Positions 44,770 to 53,544 of a stretch of DNA of 64,000 bases are shown here, piece after piece. A program made the translations under genes and the position numbers. Position 1 is the first letter of the stretch, and each line of letters begins with the position of its first letter. The notes below the pieces were generated by a model. That model ran no database searches, was not told the origin of the DNA, and saw only the letters and a program-made list of their open reading frames with translations. Origin of the DNA: Arenibacter sp. P308M17 (GTDB lineage Bacteria; Bacteroidota; Bacteroidia; Flavobacteriales; Flavobacteriaceae); the NCBI RefSeq assembly GCF_003426735.1, contig NZ_QVON01000001.1, positions 372,001 through 436,000 of the forward strand, read 5' to 3'.

Positions 44770-47391
44770 ATGAGAAAATTGCTTTGTTTTTTTGGATTGC
44801 TTATGCTGCCCCATTTACAAGCGCAGGATCGTATTGGATTACAGCATGTTAAAAGTCCGTTGCGGTTGGTATTACAAGATATTGAGTCCAAAACCGATGT
44901 TATTTTCTCGTTTAGCGAAGAGGTGATAAAAAACCTTTCTGTCACCATTGATAAGACCAATATTTCTTTGTCGGAGGCCATTGCCCTTATTTCCGAACAA
45001 ACAGGGCTCATCCTTGAACGGGTATCGGACAAACAAATTATTTTGAGGAAAAAGTCGGACAGAATATCGGTTTGTGCTTATCTTATAGATGCCAGCAATG
45101 GGGAAAGCCTGCCCTTCGCCACGGTTTTGATAGAAAAAGAGGCATCAGGAACAACAACCAATGAGGAAGGCTATTTTAAACTGGAGGATCTACCTCCGGA
45201 TGCTGTGCTAAGGTTGCAATACGTTGGTTTCTCGGACCTACTTATCACAGCTAGTACCTACGCGGACAATTCTTGCCAAAACATAATGCTACAGCCGGAG
45301 TCCCAGAACTTGGATGAGGTTGTCGTTCTCGGATACCTCACAAAAGGGGTGAACAAGAATGCGGATGGTTCCTTTACCATGGTGAGCGAGGATATGGGTC
45401 TATTTCCGGGTCTGGTAGAGCCCGATATTCTTGAAAGTCTTCAATTTGCCCCAGGGATTGGCAGTTTGGATGAATCCGCTTCGGGCATTCAGATCCGTGG
45501 CGGTTCTCCCGACCAAAACCTGATCCTTTTTGATGGAATAAGAATGTACAATACGGGCCATTTCTTTGGAATGATTTCGGCCTTTAATCCTTACGTAGTT
45601 GAAGCGGCCAAAATATTTAAGGGTGGTGCCAGTCCGGAATATGGGGATCGTATTTCGGGGGTTATCGATATTTCCAGCGGAGAAAAAATACCGAAAGAAG
45701 TCAGTGGCGGCTTTGGTGTTAACGGAACCCATGCCGATGCGTTTATGAGAGCGCCTGTAGGGGATAAGGTGGGGGTTATATTCTCTGCAAGACGATCCTA
45801 TACCGATATGTTACAGACCCCCACCTTTGATGCCCTGTCCGAAAAGGTATTTCAAAATACCACCTTGGTAGCCAATGCCGAGGGCCAGCTTCAGGATGGG
45901 GAGGACGAGGAGGAAGATGGTGATGATGGCGGGGAGCTGTTTGGTAGGGAAAATTTCCTGTTTTACGACACCAATGCCAAAGTAATTATTGAACCGTCCG
46001 CTACAGATCGCATCACGGTAAGCGCCTTGTATACCAAAAATGAACTGGATTTTTCGGTACGGGACGATGAGGATATCATAGCAGATCGGTTTGATATTGA
46101 AAACAGGGGGGCAAGCTTCGGGTGGATGGGTGCTGCGGGGCCAAAATGGCATTACGGTCTTAAAGGATATTATTCCGGTTTTGATTCCCGTTACGAGAAT
46201 ATCACGTCGGAAGATGTGGAAATAGAAGAACGGACCTTAAGGCAAAATACGGTGGAGGATATGGGGGCCGACATTCATCTTTCCCATGATTTTTTACCAC
46301 GACATAGTTTGTTGCTTGGCTATCAGTTCTCTAAAACCGATGTGTTTTTTCAGCTGTTCTATAATGATGACGATGATAATGATGATGAAGAAGATGAAGA
46401 TGATTTTCAGAACCGTGATTATGATGTTACCAGGAGCGGGGTCAACTATTCCAATACCGTATATACAGAATACAATTATCGGTTTGCCAACAAGGGCTTT
46501 ATTAGTTTAGGGGCCAGGGCCTCACATTATTCTGTTGTAAACGACTATTTTATTGAACCCAGGATAAATTTGGAACTTCCTATTTCCCCGTATTTCCGTC
46601 TAAAAGGAACCTTCGAAAAACGATTTCAACCTATTAGCCAGTTAGTGGAATTTGAGGATATACAGCTACGATTGGAAAATAACATTTGGACACTTTCAAA
46701 TGGAACGGATATTCCTGTTTTGGAAAGCAGTCAGTACTCCGGAGGGTTATTGATGAATGCAGGGGGCTGGACGCTGGATGTTGATGGGTACCGAAAAAAT
46801 ATCACGGGCTTAACCTCTTTTACCAATGGATTTATAACGGCCCCTACCAATTTGACCAAAGGGGAAAGTTCCATATTTGGAGCCGATGTTCTGGTAAGAA
46901 AGAAATGGAACTTTTACCATATATGGATAGGATATACTTTTAATGAGGTGGAATATACTTTTCTAGAGCTTCAAAGTACCGCCTTTCCCGGAAACAATGA
47001 TATTACCCATAACCTTAGGCTGGCCAATACCTATGACGATGCACACTGGCAGTTCTCATTGGGATGGAGCTATAGGACAGGCAGTCCGTTTACCACGGTC
47101 TCCGATTTTGACCCGAATACAAACCGTATCAATTATGGGGCTATAAACAGTGAACGTTTACCGGCCTATCACCGGCTGGATGCTTCGGCCCTCTATAAAT
47201 TTAAGATTTCTTCAGGAGGATTTCGCGGCGAATTAGGTGCTTCCGTTAAGAATATTTATGCCAGAAGGGTTCCTATTTCCGTTTTTTATCGGTTGGACAC
47301 CAACCTTAATACCGGCGATGTTGAACTCAACCAAATACAGCAGTTATCACAGGGACTTACCCCAAATGTTGTATTGCGATTTTATTTTTAG
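44770..47391 (+). CDS. STN-containing TonB-dependent receptor with acidic extracellular loops
   Basis: 873 residues. Signal peptide (1-18), STN domain (about 22-95, 'LVLQDIESKTDVIFSFSEE'), carboxypeptidase-like domain (100-180), then plug with 'GIQIRGGSPDQNLILFDGIRMYN'. The barrel ends 'LTPNVVLRFYF'. No SusD follows, so it is a FecA-like receptor rather than a SusC. Two predicted loops are very acidic: about residues 376-390 ('DGEDEEEDGDDGGE') and about 532-551 ('NDDDDNDDEEDEDD'). Together with the Asp-rich lipoprotein encoded divergently, this suggests a cationic or metal-bound ligand. The ligand is not known. Confidence 0.93.
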   Translation: MRKLLCFFGLLMLPHLQAQDRIGLQHVKSPLRLVLQDIESKTDVIFSFSEEVIKNLSVTIDKTNISLSEAIALISEQTGLILERVSDKQIILRKKSDRISVCAYLIDASNGESLPFATVLIEKEASGTTTNEEGYFKLEDLPPDAVLRLQYVGFSDLLITASTYADNSCQNIMLQPESQNLDEVVVLGYLTKGVNKNADGSFTMVSEDMGLFPGLVEPDILESLQFAPGIGSLDESASGIQIRGGSPDQNLILFDGIRMYNTGHFFGMISAFNPYVVEAAKIFKGGASPEYGDRISGVIDISSGEKIPKEVSGGFGVNGTHADAFMRAPVGDKVGVIFSARRSYTDMLQTPTFDALSEKVFQNTTLVANAEGQLQDGEDEEEDGDDGGELFGRENFLFYDTNAKVIIEPSATDRITVSALYTKNELDFSVRDDEDIIADRFDIENRGASFGWMGAAGPKWHYGLKGYYSGFDSRYENITSEDVEIEERTLRQNTVEDMGADIHLSHDFLPRHSLLLGYQFSKTDVFFQLFYNDDDDNDDEEDEDDFQNRDYDVTRSGVNYSNTVYTEYNYRFANKGFISLGARASHYSVVNDYFIEPRINLELPISPYFRLKGTFEKRFQPISQLVEFEDIQLRLENNIWTLSNGTDIPVLESSQYSGGLLMNAGGWTLDVDGYRKNITGLTSFTNGFITAPTNLTKGESSIFGADVLVRKKWNFYHIWIGYTFNEVEYTFLELQSTAFPGNNDITHNLRLANTYDDAHWQFSLGWSYRTGSPFTTVSDFDPNTNRINYGAINSERLPAYHRLDASALYKFKISSGGFRGELGASVKNIYARRVPISVFYRLDTNLNTGDVELNQIQQLSQGLTPNVVLRFYF

Positions 47392-47702
47392 AAGAGGCTA
47401 CGCCCTTGAATACTTTATGTCGCCAAGTGATTTGTGTATCCGGTTGCGTTATTTCACTGATTTAATACTCCTGTCACCATGTTTATGTATTAAAAAAGGA
47501 CTAAAAGTGGCTCTAAGGGTTATCCAGCTCGTAGATATGTACGCTTCCTTTAGCAATTATTTTCAATCAGTTTTTCTAAGAATTTAATATGCACCACATT
47601 AGGCTTTCGGGGAACGGACAAGTGACTTATGGATAAATCTTGTAGTATGCACTTGGTCCTGTACCAAGAATATATGGTGCGTTGGTATAAAGGAAAAGTA
47701 TA

Positions 47703-47771
47703 CTAATTGGAAAAGCTGTACGATAATAACTCTAGTTTAAAGCGACTTTTTTCCAAGGAGGGGTACAGTTC
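47703..47771 (-). pseudogene. Remnant of a LytS-type histidine kinase
   Basis: The minus-strand frame gives ELYPSLEKSRFK followed by LELLSYSFSN and a stop. This matches the 'LYLSLEKSRLGEDFSF' segment of the intact kinase at 48577-50610 and the family pattern 'LEKLRF...F.Y.f'. The DNA also matches that gene (CGACTTTTTTCCAAGGA in both). Only 22 codons survive. The rest of the 47392-47815 gap shows no other gene or clear terminator. Confidence 0.5.
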
Positions 47772-47815
47772 CAAAAAAAGCAAAAAGTATGGACATAATA
47801 AAAACCAAGAATGTC

Positions 47816-48574
47816 CTATTTGAATCGTAACATGGATTCTAGAATGCCGTTTATTTCGTTCCTTTTTTGCCTTGATACGGGAATTTCCCTATCGTCTTTC
47901 ATTATCACGGTGCCCCCGTCACTTTTTAGGATGCCTTTTACAAAATGGGGGTTGATCAAATGGGATTGGTGTACTCGCAGGAAGCCATAGTCCTGCAACA
48001 TTTCCTCTATTTCCTTAAGTGTTCGGCAAATGAATACCTTGTTTCCGTCATCAAAGAAAAAGCTAGTGTAATTGTTGTCCGATTCGCAGCGCACAATGTC
48101 CTTGATCTCTGCAATGTGGTAGCCCCCACCCGTGGGCAAGGCGATCTTGGACAGGTCCTTCACCGTGCTCTTCAAATTGTGCCGTAACATGTCCCACTGC
48201 TCTGGATAGGTTTTTTTACGGCGTTTTTCCCAATTCGACAAAGCCTGCACTATACTTTTTTCGGTAATGGGTTTCAATAGATAATTGATGGCACTGTACT
48301 GAAACGCCCTTATGGCATATTGGTCATATGCCGTCGTAAAAATAATATCAAAGTCAATGGGCAGGATTTTGTCCAGTAGGGCAAAACCGTTCAGGTTGGG
48401 CATCTCTATGTCCAGAAACAAAAGATCTGTAGAATGGTTTTGTAGATACTCCAAGCCTTGGATGGAGTTGCAGAACGTTCCCGTAATCTTGTAGTCGGGA
48501 TGCACTTTTGTTATCAGGTTTTTTAGCACGTTCACACAGTGCATTTCGTCATCGATAATAATGATATTGGCCAT
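47816..48574 (-). CDS. LytTR-family response regulator
   Basis: 252 residues. Receiver domain 1-120 with Asp8/Asp9, phospho-acceptor Asp55 ('LLFLDIEMPNLNG'), 'FTTAYDQYAIRAF' and 'YLLKPI'. The C-terminal LytTR DNA-binding domain starts at about 150 ('ALPTGGGYHIAEIKDIVRCES', 'RTLKEIEEML', 'FLRVHQSHLIN'). Its start codon lies 2 bases after the stop of the sensor kinase gene, so the two are translated together as a two-component pair. Targets are unknown; the divergent collagen-like gene is one candidate. Confidence 0.96.
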   Translation of the reverse strand: MANIIIIDDEMHCVNVLKNLITKVHPDYKITGTFCNSIQGLEYLQNHSTDLLFLDIEMPNLNGFALLDKILPIDFDIIFTTAYDQYAIRAFQYSAINYLLKPITEKSIVQALSNWEKRRKKTYPEQWDMLRHNLKSTVKDLSKIALPTGGGYHIAEIKDIVRCESDNNYTSFFFDDGNKVFICRTLKEIEEMLQDYGFLRVHQSHLINPHFVKGILKSDGGTVIMKDDREIPVSRQKRNEINGILESMLRFK

Positions 48575-48576
48575 GG

Positions 48577-50610
48577 TTATTCGTTATAGGTTATGGTTAT
48601 ACGGGTGCCCTCTGGCACGCCTTGGTCATTTTCAAGGTCCAAAATGGTCAATTGCATTTTGGCCTCGCTGATGTGGTTGTAGAGGGACAATCGCTCTTGT
48701 GTGATGCGTGTCCCCGCGGATGGGTGTGTTTTTTTGGTTTTACCACTTTCCTTTCTACCAACGCCATTGTCCTCTATAGTGATCTTTAGTTGCTGCGAGG
48801 TGTCGAAAGTAACAGAAAGTTTTTTTTCGGGTTTGCCACTGGGATGCAGCCCATGCCAAATGGCATTTTCCACGAAAGGCTGCAACAAGAGTGGCGGTAT
48901 GGTATACTGTGAGAGCGCTTCGCGGGAGTTACACTGGATAGTAAAGGAGAAATCCTCGCCCAATCGACTTTTTTCCAAGGAAAGGTAGAGTTCCAGCATC
49001 TCCAGTTCCTCCTCTACGGAAATGGTATTTTTACTGCTGTTCTGCAATATGGTGCGGAGCAGTACCGAAAAATTGTCCAGATATTGGATGGCATCCTCCT
49101 CCCGTGACAACATCACAAGGTTTTTGAGGGCATTGAGGCTGTTGAAAATGAAATGGGGGTTCATCTGGGAACGCAGGGCCAGCATTTTCATGTCGCGGAG
49201 GCGTTCGACAAAGGATCTTTTGATCTGTTCTTCCTTTTGCTTTTCCATTTCGGAATATAGTTTTATCAGTTCTTCGGTTTTTTGCTGTACCTGCTCGTCC
49301 AGTTCCTTGCGCATGTTTTCCTCCATGATCTGGTTCTGTTGCAATTGCTCGATCAATTTTTGGCTGGCCCTGTCCTTTTCCTTTTGGATGAGGAACACCT
49401 TTTCCCCAAGCGCTATGGAGAAGCAGAACACTTCGCCCAAAAGTCCTGCCTGAAAGATGATATGCTGTGCGTGCGGAAAATTGAAAATGCCATCCGGCTC
49501 CAGATGTAATTTGTTATAGTGAATATAGGAGGAAACAAAAGCACCGATAAAAAACAGGCTTTGCCCCATCACAAAGTATTTCATGAGGGGATGCTTCACT
49601 TTTAGTATAATCCAAATGAACAGGACAATATTTAGTGGCAGGACAATGAGGCGGACAATATAGGCTATCAATTCCCTATTGTTACTATATAACCCTTCAT
49701 AATAGTTGAAAATGAATTTGGACAATGCATATACAAAGCAAAAAATGCCTAAACTTACCAAGGCCTTTGACAGTTGCCGACTGAACGCTTTGATTTCCAA
49801 CAAATGCAGGATAAAGAAAATATAAAATCCAATAAAGGAAAACTGTATCGATTCTTTAGTTATTAAGGAAAGATAGGGTACATGGCTGCCGAGATTGCCC
49901 ACCGTTGCCAGAGTGGTCTGCAAAACAACAAAGGCGTATAATATTTGAAAGACTAGGTATCCAAGATAATAGAAATAGACCTGTTTGCGCAGGCGAAACC
50001 AAAAGACCAGGACAAATATAAGGATACAGCAGAGCGAAATAAGATAGGTATAGATAAAGGCAATGGAAGGGGCTTCCCTTGTCTTCACCCTGTCCATAAA
50101 ATCCAAATAGTCGGTCCTGGAATACAAGATCGGCGCATTGGAACGGCCCGTTTTGTAGTCATTGATGATACGGATATAACATAGGGACTGCTGCAAGGAC
50201 AATAGTTCCAATGCTGTGAAAAAATACCATTTGGGCTCGGAACGTTCTCCCAAGGACACTAGGTAACCATTTTGGAAATGCTCGATTTCCCCATCATTTT
50301 GTAGGTACAAATCCATGTGGAAACCGCTGTAAAAGAGGTAAGTGGTAAGCGTGTCCAATGAGGTGTTTTCAAGAGGGAACTTGATCCATATCGCCGTTTC
50401 CGGGGTGGTGGCAAAAGAGGAATCATACGCTTTCCAACCATCGGTTTTCAAGATTTTCTCGAGGGACTCCTCCCGACTGCTCCGCAAAGCCTGTACTTCC
50501 GGATGGCCTACTAGGTCCACTCGGGAAGCAAGGGAATCGGCCCTGATCTGGGCAGAAAGGGAACACAGCCCCACAAGGAGAAAAACAATGACCGGGGCTA
50601 TTTTTTTCAT
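48577..50610 (-). CDS. 7TMR-DISM / LytS-type sensor histidine kinase
   Basis: 677 residues from the ATG at 50610, which begins a signal peptide ('KKIAPVIVFLLVGLCSLSAQ'). The frame runs further upstream to 50709 without signal character. An extracellular 7TMR-DISM extension domain (about 40-180) precedes seven membrane spans (about 185-390), a coiled coil rich in Glu/Gln/Lys (about 395-470) and the LytS-type kinase core. The kinase core has 'NPHFIFNSLNALKNLV' with the phospho-accepting His near residue 486, and the ATP-binding 'LLLQPFVENAIWHGL' and 'ITIEDNGVG'. DISM extension domains usually bind small or carbohydrate ligands. Confidence 0.93.
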   Translation of the reverse strand: MKKIAPVIVFLLVGLCSLSAQIRADSLASRVDLVGHPEVQALRSSREESLEKILKTDGWKAYDSSFATTPETAIWIKFPLENTSLDTLTTYLFYSGFHMDLYLQNDGEIEHFQNGYLVSLGERSEPKWYFFTALELLSLQQSLCYIRIINDYKTGRSNAPILYSRTDYLDFMDRVKTREAPSIAFIYTYLISLCCILIFVLVFWFRLRKQVYFYYLGYLVFQILYAFVVLQTTLATVGNLGSHVPYLSLITKESIQFSFIGFYIFFILHLLEIKAFSRQLSKALVSLGIFCFVYALSKFIFNYYEGLYSNNRELIAYIVRLIVLPLNIVLFIWIILKVKHPLMKYFVMGQSLFFIGAFVSSYIHYNKLHLEPDGIFNFPHAQHIIFQAGLLGEVFCFSIALGEKVFLIQKEKDRASQKLIEQLQQNQIMEENMRKELDEQVQQKTEELIKLYSEMEKQKEEQIKRSFVERLRDMKMLALRSQMNPHFIFNSLNALKNLVMLSREEDAIQYLDNFSVLLRTILQNSSKNTISVEEELEMLELYLSLEKSRLGEDFSFTIQCNSREALSQYTIPPLLLQPFVENAIWHGLHPSGKPEKKLSVTFDTSQQLKITIEDNGVGRKESGKTKKTHPSAGTRITQERLSLYNHISEAKMQLTILDLENDQGVPEGTRITITYNE

Positions 50611-50799
50611 TTTTCCATGTTTGAAATCGCATCGGTACGAAAGGCCCGATTGCCAGGACCTTAAATAATCCCTCCAATATATAAAATGATTCCGTTCCCT
50701 GCGCCACAAATTAGGGTTTGACCGTTGTGAACTAGAATTTGGTACGTAAAGACTCCATTCCCGAATTCTAAGTTGAACAGGCCAAATTCTAAATCAGGG

Positions 50800-50830
50800 T
50801 TTTTAAGGGAGATGTGAACGGCTAAGTTTG
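50800..50830 (+). promoter_or_regulatory. Candidate promoter of the collagen-like lipoprotein gene
   Basis: TAAGTTTG (50823-50830) matches the Bacteroidota -7 box. A T-run (50800-50803) lies 19 bases upstream where the -33 TTTG is expected. The ATG is 33 bases downstream. The divergent kinase gene begins at 50610. Confidence 0.5.
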
Positions 50831-50862
50831 TTTTCATTAGGTATTTCAAAGTAAACCTCAAC

Positions 50863-51798
50863 ATGAAAATCACACGATTTTACACCCTATTTTTATATAT
50901 GGCGGTATTGCTCTTTGCATCATGCAGCGAGGAAACCGTCATGGGTCCCCAAGGTGAAACTGGGGCAACAGGCCCCATAGGCCCCCAAGGTATTCCCGGA
51001 AAGGATGGGGCACTCATCCTATTTGGCAATGGTACTCCCGCGGAAAGCTTTGGCAAAGACGGCGATATGTACCTGGATCAGGCGGGCAGTGAACTCTACG
51101 GGCCCAAAACCGATTCCGGTTGGGGCACACCGCTCCAATTGACAGGGCAAAAAGGCGATCAGGGCGATGCCGGGGCGCCGGGGAGCCAGTTTCTCAGTGG
51201 TGCGGTCGATCCCTCAACCGGGGAAGGGGCCGAGGGGGATTACTTCCTCAACCAAGAATCCGGAGATCTTTTTGGTCCCAAGACAGCTTCCGGATGGGGC
51301 ACCCCCATCAATCTCAAGGGCACCGCCAATGTGGTGGCCAGTACTTGGATGGATTGGAAAACATGGAACGGTACGGATCCATATTTCAGAGAGGCAACAT
51401 ATAATGTTCCAGCGCCAATACTGAATGCCGTTGGATATACTTCATTGGGGAACATGCTTTCCGATGGAGGTGTATTCTTGGTATATTTCACTGATCCTGG
51501 GGGGTATCAGCAATTTCCAACGCCCTTTATCGGAAGTCTTGATAACTGGCAGGCATTCTGGTATGCAAGAACGGGGAACTTTAGTACTTTCTATTTTGTT
51601 GTACAATCCCTTGGGTCATCATCTCTTCCATCAATCATAATAGACTTGTACAATGGCAAAAAAATTCGCTATGTGCTCATTCCTGCCGGTACCCAGGTAA
51701 CTGTTGCCAAGGGAGGGAAAAAGGAGTTTATGGATGCAAAGGAATTGCAGAAAATGGGCTATGACGAGGTCAGGGAACTATTGGGACTTTCGGATTGA
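50863..51798 (+). CDS. Collagen-like lipoprotein with repeated segment
   Basis: 311 residues with a lipoprotein signal ('MAVLLFASC'). Gly-X-Y triplets ('GPQGETGATGPIGPQGIPG', later 'GQKGDQGDAGAPG') form short collagen-like stretches. Between and after these, a ~50-residue segment occurs twice ('GDMYLDQAGSELYGPKTDSG' and 'GDYFLNQESGDLFGPKTASG'). The C-terminal half is a globular beta domain of unknown type. Surface-exposed fibrous proteins of this kind are found in many bacteria. The neighbouring lipoproteins at 51886 and 53545 probably belong with it. No enzymatic motif is visible. Confidence 0.8.
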   Translation: MKITRFYTLFLYMAVLLFASCSEETVMGPQGETGATGPIGPQGIPGKDGALILFGNGTPAESFGKDGDMYLDQAGSELYGPKTDSGWGTPLQLTGQKGDQGDAGAPGSQFLSGAVDPSTGEGAEGDYFLNQESGDLFGPKTASGWGTPINLKGTANVVASTWMDWKTWNGTDPYFREATYNVPAPILNAVGYTSLGNMLSDGGVFLVYFTDPGGYQQFPTPFIGSLDNWQAFWYARTGNFSTFYFVVQSLGSSSLPSIIIDLYNGKKIRYVLIPAGTQVTVAKGGKKEFMDAKELQKMGYDEVRELLGLSD

Positions 51799-51885
51799 TC
51801 CATGTAACATGTAAAGCATCCCAGAATTACCATTATGAGGATGCAAATTTTTATCACAACGATAACATTACTAATAATTATATCT

Positions 51886-53139
51886 ATGAAAACGACAACA
51901 AGAATCATGTATTTGTTCACCTTGGCCCTGATAGTGGGCAGTTGTTCCTCCGACGGGGAGAATGATGACCCGCAACCGCAGTATAATCTTGATGCCCTGC
52001 AGGGTAAATGGTACAGGGTAGGGGGCAACAATCCCGATGCCAACGGTATGGAAGTCACTGTCAGCAACGACCAGGGTGTACTGACCGATCCGGCGAACAC
52101 CAGCTTACAGGTGGACAATATCAAATGGAAAGACATTGAGGCCACCGGGGAAACCAATTACGAACACGGTGAATTGGGCTCCGACCAGAATTATTACAGC
52201 GGGTTCATGGAAATGGGCACGGACGATACCTTGAGGATCAGCGTCAATAGCCCCGGTGCGGGCAATGTCCAAAAATGGGTCAGGACCTTTATCGCCCCCA
52301 ATGTAGAATTGGACGAATGCGAACCCTACGAACCGGATGCTTTTTCCATGGCAAATGATGACCTTTGGGAGGAGGCCGGCGAAGAGGATGAGTTTCCCGG
52401 ATTGCTCCCGGCATCGACGGATCCGGCTGGGGGGTATTATATCGTTACCTTGGAATCAACAGGGCCCATACCTTCCCAACCGTGGATAGAAATTTCGGTT
52501 TCTGGAGATGAGGTTCCCGTCATCAACGGTACGTCCGCTGGAACCGATACCCCCCTTAGCAGAAAAGTGGCCTTTTCGGCGCATCCGGGCATTGCCTATG
52601 ACGTCATGGCAAGACCTTTTTACAATGCATCATCGCCATCGGATGTTTATCCAGAACCGTATAAAATATCATGGGAATACGTGGGCATCATGGACTGCTA
52701 TGAACCTAATGACAGTTTTGATGAGGCCAAGTTTATCCCGAAGGATGAGGTCATTGAGGCCTATGCGAACAAGAACAATGAGGGTTACGGTATCCAGGAA
52801 GAACAGGATGATTATTATAAAGTGGTCCTGTTCCAACCGGCCAGGTTGCAGGTGCAATTGCTGCAAAGCCCTTCAGATGATTTCGTCGACCTCAATGTAT
52901 ATAGAGAAAGTGGAGGGGAGATCGTGACCACGTTGACACCCATTTCAGGTATGCCGGGCGACAAGGAAGATGGGGCGCTGTATTTTAAGACCACTAATTC
53001 CACGCTTGATGCGGGCACATATTTTGTGCGGGCACGTACGTTTATGAATGATGGCAAAACGGCCGACCTCAACCTTGGGGAACCTTTGCCGGACACTTGG
53101 ACCATGCCCTATACCTTCACCGTGACCGCAGTGGATTGA
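51886..53139 (+). CDS. Lipoprotein with lipocalin-like and PPC-like domains
   Basis: 417 residues from the ATG at 51886; starts at 51835 and 51907 are also in frame. The signal ends 'LALIVGSC'. A small beta domain (about 30-130, 'LQGKWYRVGGNNPDANGMEV') is followed by an Asp/Glu-rich linker and an Ig-like region. A C-terminal segment begins 'CYEPNDSFDEAKFIP' and continues 'QDDYYKVVLFQPARLQVQLL', the pattern of bacterial pre-peptidase C-terminal (PPC) domains. Domain names are by resemblance. It probably acts at the cell surface together with the collagen-like protein 87 bases upstream; the terminator at 53153 ends the unit. Confidence 0.75.
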   Translation: MKTTTRIMYLFTLALIVGSCSSDGENDDPQPQYNLDALQGKWYRVGGNNPDANGMEVTVSNDQGVLTDPANTSLQVDNIKWKDIEATGETNYEHGELGSDQNYYSGFMEMGTDDTLRISVNSPGAGNVQKWVRTFIAPNVELDECEPYEPDAFSMANDDLWEEAGEEDEFPGLLPASTDPAGGYYIVTLESTGPIPSQPWIEISVSGDEVPVINGTSAGTDTPLSRKVAFSAHPGIAYDVMARPFYNASSPSDVYPEPYKISWEYVGIMDCYEPNDSFDEAKFIPKDEVIEAYANKNNEGYGIQEEQDDYYKVVLFQPARLQVQLLQSPSDDFVDLNVYRESGGEIVTTLTPISGMPGDKEDGALYFKTTNSTLDAGTYFVRARTFMNDGKTADLNLGEPLPDTWTMPYTFTVTAVD

Positions 53140-53152
53140 AATAAAACGGAAG

Positions 53153-53203
53153 CATCTGCCCAATTGAAAAATAACCTTATTTTTGATTTGGCAGATGTTT
53201 TTT
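53153..53203 (+). terminator. Intrinsic terminator
   Basis: CATCTGCC (53153-53160) pairs with GGCAGATG (53190-53197). An inner A/T arm AAAAATAA / TTATTTTT pairs as well, and TTTTTT follows. It starts 14 bases after the PPC-like lipoprotein gene. Confidence 0.85.
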
Positions 53204-53271
53204 GTTGATCTTGACAAAAAGGTCCGTTATATGGGATGAAGCTATCAAAAACCCTTAAAAAATAAATTTAT

Positions 53272-53544
53272 ATGAGATCTTTAAGTTGTATATTATTCCT
53301 TATATTTTGTCTTGTTGTCTCCAACGTTTCGGGTTAATCCCTTTCGGGAACATTGAACGTGGAAGGATGGAACAAGATGGCCGAGTGGAAATCACAGGAA
53401 CCGGTATCCCTTTTCAAAAACTTTAGGGATGGCAAGCACAAGATCCTGTTCCGGTTCAAGAACAGCTCACGGGACAGGGACATTGTGCTTTTCCAGATGA
53501 AAACGACCCTTATCCACAACGGAAAAACCAAAACGCCTTTAGAT
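53272..53544 (+). pseudogene. Signal-peptide gene interrupted by an in-frame stop
   Basis: The ATG at 53272 opens a perfect signal peptide (MRSLSCILFLIFCLVVSNVSG) and meets TAA at 53335-53337. The same frame then continues, without another stop, through about 69 codons of plausible mature sequence ('GTLNVEGWNKMAEWKSQEPV'). It runs straight into the ATG of the next gene at 53545. A nonsense mutation in a small secreted-protein gene, or a deletion joining two genes, explains this best. Restart at the TTG at 53353 would give a protein without an export signal. Confidence 0.5.

Noticed and set aside
44770-47391. A SusC protein
   Set aside because: It is shorter (873 residues), no SusD gene follows, and the plug resembles FecA-like receptors.
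47237-47587. A 116-codon plus-strand ORF after the TonB receptor
   Set aside because: More than 150 bases overlap the receptor's barrel coding sequence in another frame, and the non-overlapping part has no domain, signal or ribosome-binding site.
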